Source of the DNA: Gordionus sp. m RMFG-2023
Lineage: Eukaryota; Nematomorpha; Gordioida; Chordodea; Parachordodidae
Reading direction: 5' to 3'
NCBI RefSeq assembly: GCF_954871325.1
Contig: NC_088779.1
Span: 8,310,846 to 8,374,845, forward strand
Length of the DNA stretch: 64,000 bases
The notes below the pieces were generated by a model. It was given only the letters and a program-made list of their open reading frames with translations, was not told where the DNA came from and did not search any database. This document shows positions 61,401 to 64,000 of the stretch, piece by piece (position 1 is the first letter of the stretch; every line of letters begins with the position of its first letter). The translations under genes were made by a program, and so were the position numbers.

Positions 61401-63146
61401 TTTATTTCCAGTGATCTTCGGATTCATTTTTTTGTTTTTGGAACTCGAATGATTGGCTAAGCCTATGAAGGAGTTATTTGTCACGCGATTCGTATTTTGC
61501 GATTTTCGAATACACTTATTTTAATTACTATTAATACAAACCTTTTATAGTCAAAACAATAGGTTCTTTATTATAAAATTGTTTCATATATATAGTCTTT
61601 TATAATTATGTCATTTAACTACTACTAATATGCAATTACATTGACCTCCATAAGATAATATAAAATGTAAGAAATATATAATTCAAATAGCGTAACCTTT
61701 TAAAATATATATAAACATTCAAATATAACAAAACCTAATTTCAAACGTACTAAAAAAGTGACAACTAAATTTAAATTTAAAGAGATAATACTTAGATTTT
61801 CAAAAACGGAGATACTCATTTCTGGATAGTAAAGCTCAAGGGTTCGGTCCTATCGGGACCAGACCGTATTTTTTCAAGGATCGCAGTTCAGACCGGGTTT
61901 TTAATTATATATCAGACCTGTCTTTTATTTGAGGACCATGGTTCGGACCGTGTGTATCGGTCCGGCAGGATTGAAGACCGGACCTTGACTATTTCTGGGT
62001 TAAAATCAGGGATGCAGCGAAATTATGGTTTTTTACGTTCTTATTCCTTACCCTTTCCTGCCAAAAATGTCTCCTCCAGGTTTTGAAAGAACGCGTTCTT
62101 GGGAAAATATATACTTTATGAATTGTTTACCCGTTTTTATATATTAATCACTTTAATTACGTCTAATACATTATATTTTGTTTTTATAAAAGATTAAAAT
62201 TTTTGCCGTTGAATAAATTAATATGAATTTTTTTTTTAACTTTTATAATTTTTAATAACCGTAATCATATTTTTGGAATGTTGCCCATTTCCATAATGAT
62301 TTTTATTAGAAATACGGGGCTTATATTCACAATATCGGCAGATACATTTAATTTTAACAGATATCAGTGGCCGATATTTTATGAATATCGGTGTAGGATA
62401 GATAGGTTTGGAATTGACTTTTTCTAAAATAATGATTTCGATGCATAATCTCTGATTTTTTATTTTGCACAATTTAGCTAAATAATTTTTTTATTATTTA
62501 TTATGGAAATTTTTAGTCCAGCAGACGACAATAATAAATATTATTTCTAAACGTGAGTTGTCTATCCTTCTAATATTTATTTTTAATATTTTCAAAGAAA
62601 TACGATTTTATCTTAATATTATTCTTTTTTAAAAAAAAAAATTTTTTCTACCTTTGACTACAGATTAACAGTTGCTATATTTAAGTCAAGTGAAGTTTAG
62701 CTAGCATCTAATCATCTATTTCGTAAATCTTTTTTAAATATATATCCCGAAGCCATATGGCCACATCTTTCTACCCTTTTTTATACCCTAATTTTACCAA
62801 AGGAACTTGGTTTCAGAGGATAAAAACCTGGCTCGTGCTAGATCTCCAGGGTATCTAATCTTCTAAACAAAGCCTGCCTTTCAAAAATTGTTCATTTTTT
62901 AATATAACGATAATTCAGCCATATACATGAAATATACGCTAACTTTATGCTTAAATTTTTACTAAGCTTCACTTGAATAATTATCGCAAATTCTATCTCT
63001 AGTCATGGACAAATCTTATCCTTTTATTTGAATAATGTGTTGTTTACAGATTTTTGATAATCTATTTTTAAATTTTAAGTGCAATTTACTACTGACACAA
63101 GTCCTATCCGGATATTCCATCCCTCTGGATCTTAAGGAACTAAGAA
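54087..63146 (+). CDS. TRAPPC9: TRAPPC9 (NIBP/Trs120), exons 1-8, continues beyond the window
   Basis: Exons 54087-55495, 58479-58624, 58966-59205, 59427-59602, 60011-60079, 60849-60920, 61255-61383 and 63080-63146 join in one frame (769 codons visible) with GT-AG introns. Matches to animal TRAPPC9 run in order: WASFQCHRNVMGLI; LKKQIGDYCMLLGRIDDALI; DDPLWTAG then SLEGWCSA; FRHAIDLYDE; SDLYGIIGMKRKEAFYKRVA; LSGYSIPLDLKEL. TRAPPC9 is a subunit of TRAPP II, a Golgi-linked tethering and Rab-exchange complex. Exon 1 is unusually long and carries about 180 unconserved Lys/Ser/Asn-rich residues (about 205-380) between two conserved blocks. The C-terminal half should lie to the right of the window. 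Confidence 0.9.
55858..55930. repeat. Fragment of the GATAC-rich MITE family
   Basis: AGAGTTGTTAATGACAAGTATC resembles the left end of the MITE at 42837 and is followed by two TAGATACATTTTTA-like copies. Lies in TRAPPC9 intron 1. No right end seen. Confidence 0.5.
57297..57370. repeat. GATATATCTGTATCTAGAT direct repeats
   Basis: A unit of about 30 bp (TTTTAGACGATATATCTGTA then TCTAGAT) occurs twice in a row, preceded by a diverged third copy. Related to the GATAC-rich MITEs. TRAPPC9 intron 1. Confidence 0.7.
57855..57989. mobile_element. MITE, GTGTTGTTAAACGGCT family, copy 2
   Basis: Starts GTGTTGTTAAACGGCTCG next to TA and ends GACCGTTTAACAAAAC. Shorter than copy 1 at 40192, and the right TIR is less perfect. 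TRAPPC9 intron 1. Confidence 0.68.
58174..58295. mobile_element. Short MITE, TGCATTCACAG family, copy 3
   Basis: Begins CCTGCATTCAAAAGTTAG; inside are GCACGAATTCGCGGCAAAG and TACGAATTCGTGCTAA. The right terminus is eroded. TRAPPC9 intron 1. Confidence 0.55.
58479..58624 (+). CDS. TRAPPC9: TRAPPC9 exon 2
   Basis: Encodes FQKKKFTARLKKQIGDYC, then the helical repeat MLLGRIDDALIHYESAIEA and DDPLWTA. The start is placed after AAAG at 58478 (phase 2, matching exon 1). An acceptor CCAG at 58485 would need a phase-0 partner. Ends GCCG/GTATTA. Confidence 0.88.
58966..59205 (+). CDS. TRAPPC9: TRAPPC9 exon 3
   Basis: Opens GSLEGWCSACICK, matching human ALEGLCSASVIYH, then becomes Ser/Asn-rich like the variable loop of the family. 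Ends TCGA/GTTGGT in phase 1. The ORF that starts at the internal ATG 59004 is only part of it. Confidence 0.87.
59427..59602 (+). CDS. TRAPPC9: TRAPPC9 exon 4
   Basis: After acceptor ACTAG, encodes a variable stretch and then LPHQVSERFRHAIDLYDE, equivalent to the DIIDKYKEAISYY region. Ends GAA/GTTTTT in phase 0. Confidence 0.86.
60011..60079 (+). CDS. TRAPPC9: TRAPPC9 exon 5
   Basis: 23 codons in phase 0 at both ends: IPEAASIRFETILKTIHYHA then QIN, corresponding to AGVIELEACIKAVRVLA in human. Acceptor TATAG, donor AAC/GTATTT. Too short to appear as an ORF. Confidence 0.82.
60223..60710. mobile_element. CCGATA-rich MITE filling most of TRAPPC9 intron 5
   Basis: GGGCTGTGCCAAT on the left is inverted as ATTGACACAGCCC (one mismatch) on the right. 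Just inside, CCGATCCGATCCGGTATTTC is echoed in inverted form by ATATCGG and GATCCGATATT. 488 bp of a 769-bp intron. Target duplication unclear. Confidence 0.75.
60849..60920 (+). CDS. TRAPPC9: TRAPPC9 exon 6
   Basis: 24 codons, phase 0: NLTAALYIQEAIYLRLNIK then DEDT, equivalent to FLQNAVYINLRQLSEEEK. Acceptor TATAG, donor ACT/GTAATA. Confidence 0.85.
61042..61187. repeat. Dispersed repeat, copy 2
   Basis: Same family and orientation as 46924-47070 (shared GCATGATCACCATTAATTTG-like and TTACCTAAAATCTTAA blocks). Lies in TRAPPC9 intron 6. Confidence 0.6.
61255..61383 (+). CDS. TRAPPC9: TRAPPC9 exon 7
   Basis: 43 codons, phase 0. Contains the best-conserved segment, ISDLYGIIGMKRKEAFYKRV (human [20 protein letters not shown]). 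Ends WIE/GTGATA. Confidence 0.93.
61838..61992. repeat. GGTCCGGACC-rich repeat
   Basis: CAAGGGTTCGGTCC on the left and, inverted, CAAGGTCCGGTC on the right enclose blocks such as GGACCAGACCG and GGTTCGGACCG. Built like the GGCCCGG elements but with a different core. TRAPPC9 intron 7. Confidence 0.55.
63080..63146 (+). CDS. TRAPPC9: TRAPPC9 exon 8
   Basis: 22 codons plus one base: CNLLLTQVLSGYSIPLDLKE then LR, matching human [21 protein letters not shown]. Acceptor TTTTAAG, donor AGAA/GTAATC (phase 1). The next exon was not found before the window edge. Confidence 0.87.
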
Positions 63147-64000
63147 GTAATCTATATTATTTTACTTAATTTTTAAAATATTATATTGAATTGAAGTATC
63201 AAAAATAGTCCAAGGTGCGGCCATAATAAATGGCGTGTTAGCCCTTTTAACTTCGGGAGGGGGGGGGGTGGGGTTCACTTTATGAACATTTTCAAAATTT
63301 GCAAAAATAAATCCCTAAAATGAGTAAAAAAAATCCTAAATAGAGCAAAAAAAAACCAAAATTAGCATAAAAAAAATTTTCAAAATTTTTCAATGCGCTT
63401 CATGATTATTTTAATTTTTATATTTATCGATTATTATTTTATAAGAAAACAGTAAGAATTTTAGATTCGATAAAAAAAAAATGAAAGAAGATTTTTATAA
63501 TCTTAAATCGCAAATTTAATATTCAAAAGGGTAAAATGTATTGCTACGTGAAAGCAAACTGGTATTTAAAAAAATATATAATTTAAATTATTTTCATATA
63601 TATTTTTTTCTGAACATTTCTAGAACTCTTCGTTTCCGTTCCATAACCCTTTAAGTTCCTTTCCAGTGTCATTTTTAAAAAACTTTTACATCATTTCTTA
63701 AAATTCTAATTACTTGAAAGTTTTAAAATCACACTTAACACACATTAAATATTAAAAAAAATGATATTTAATTCTTTTTCCTTTACTTTTATTACGATAA
63801 TCTATCAAATAACATTTAAAGGTTACTTGGTTATAATATTTGAAATCAGACAGATGGTTTTAGGCCCGGACCGGATATTAATATTTTAACACGTCTAGAA
63901 TATTTTTAAAATAATTATTATATTACTAGCCGAGTTTTTGAGCCGGGTTTGCAAGGGCCTGATTTGAATAATTAATCAACAGTATTTAAAAACTTTTCAG
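63147..64000. other. Start of TRAPPC9 intron 8 to window edge
   Basis: AT-rich, with a long G-run near 63255 and a degenerate GGCCCGG-type repeat from about 63862 (AGGCCCGGACCGG) to about 63963 (AAGGGCCTG). No further exon recognised. Confidence 0.5.

Overview
This is an AT-rich (roughly three-quarters A+T) animal nuclear window with spliced genes, long introns packed with small DNA transposons, and wide gene-poor stretches. A paired-class homeobox gene and a TRAPP II subunit gene, both split by spliceosomal introns, show that it is metazoan. The divergent, Asn/Lys/Ser-rich protein segments suggest a fast-evolving invertebrate. I cannot name the species.

Layout. (1) 1-6938: a foldback element of about 6.5 kb. 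Two almost identical inverted arms of about 2.27 kb enclose a spacer of about 2.0 kb. The outer part of each arm is a tandem array built on TATAGAGAAT, and each arm holds an older palindrome. A second array of the same type abuts it at 1-392. (2) 6939-14168: gene-poor DNA with a small MITE and a (GAAA)n tract. (3) 14169-25140, minus strand: a four-exon DRGX-type homeobox gene that I reconstructed across introns of 1.7, 6.0 and 1.9 kb. The introns carry a hAT MITE with 8-bp target duplications, a decayed hAT copy and other repeats. (4) 25944-28284: a pogo-group DNA transposon with TIRs, a TA duplication, a DDE transposase and a C-terminal PHD-like finger. (5) 28285-53234: mostly non-genic. It holds a second hAT copy (inverted relative to the first), MITEs of at least six families, fragments of reverse transcriptase, one GPCR-like exon at about 42 kb, a possible last exon at 31.5 kb, a small non-coding LTR-type element and a piggyBac-type MITE. 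(6) 54087-63146, plus strand: the first eight exons of a TRAPPC9 (NIBP/Trs120) gene, which continues past the window edge. Its introns hold several MITEs, notably CCGATA-rich ones.

The two recognised host genes are unrelated in function: DRGX is a nuclear sensory-neuron transcription factor and TRAPPC9 is a Golgi trafficking and Rab-GEF subunit. Neither is an intact single ORF, so both depend on the splice joins given here. The least conventional structure is the foldback element at the left edge. It has a palindrome inside each palindrome arm, satellite-like termini, and no transposase that I can recognise.
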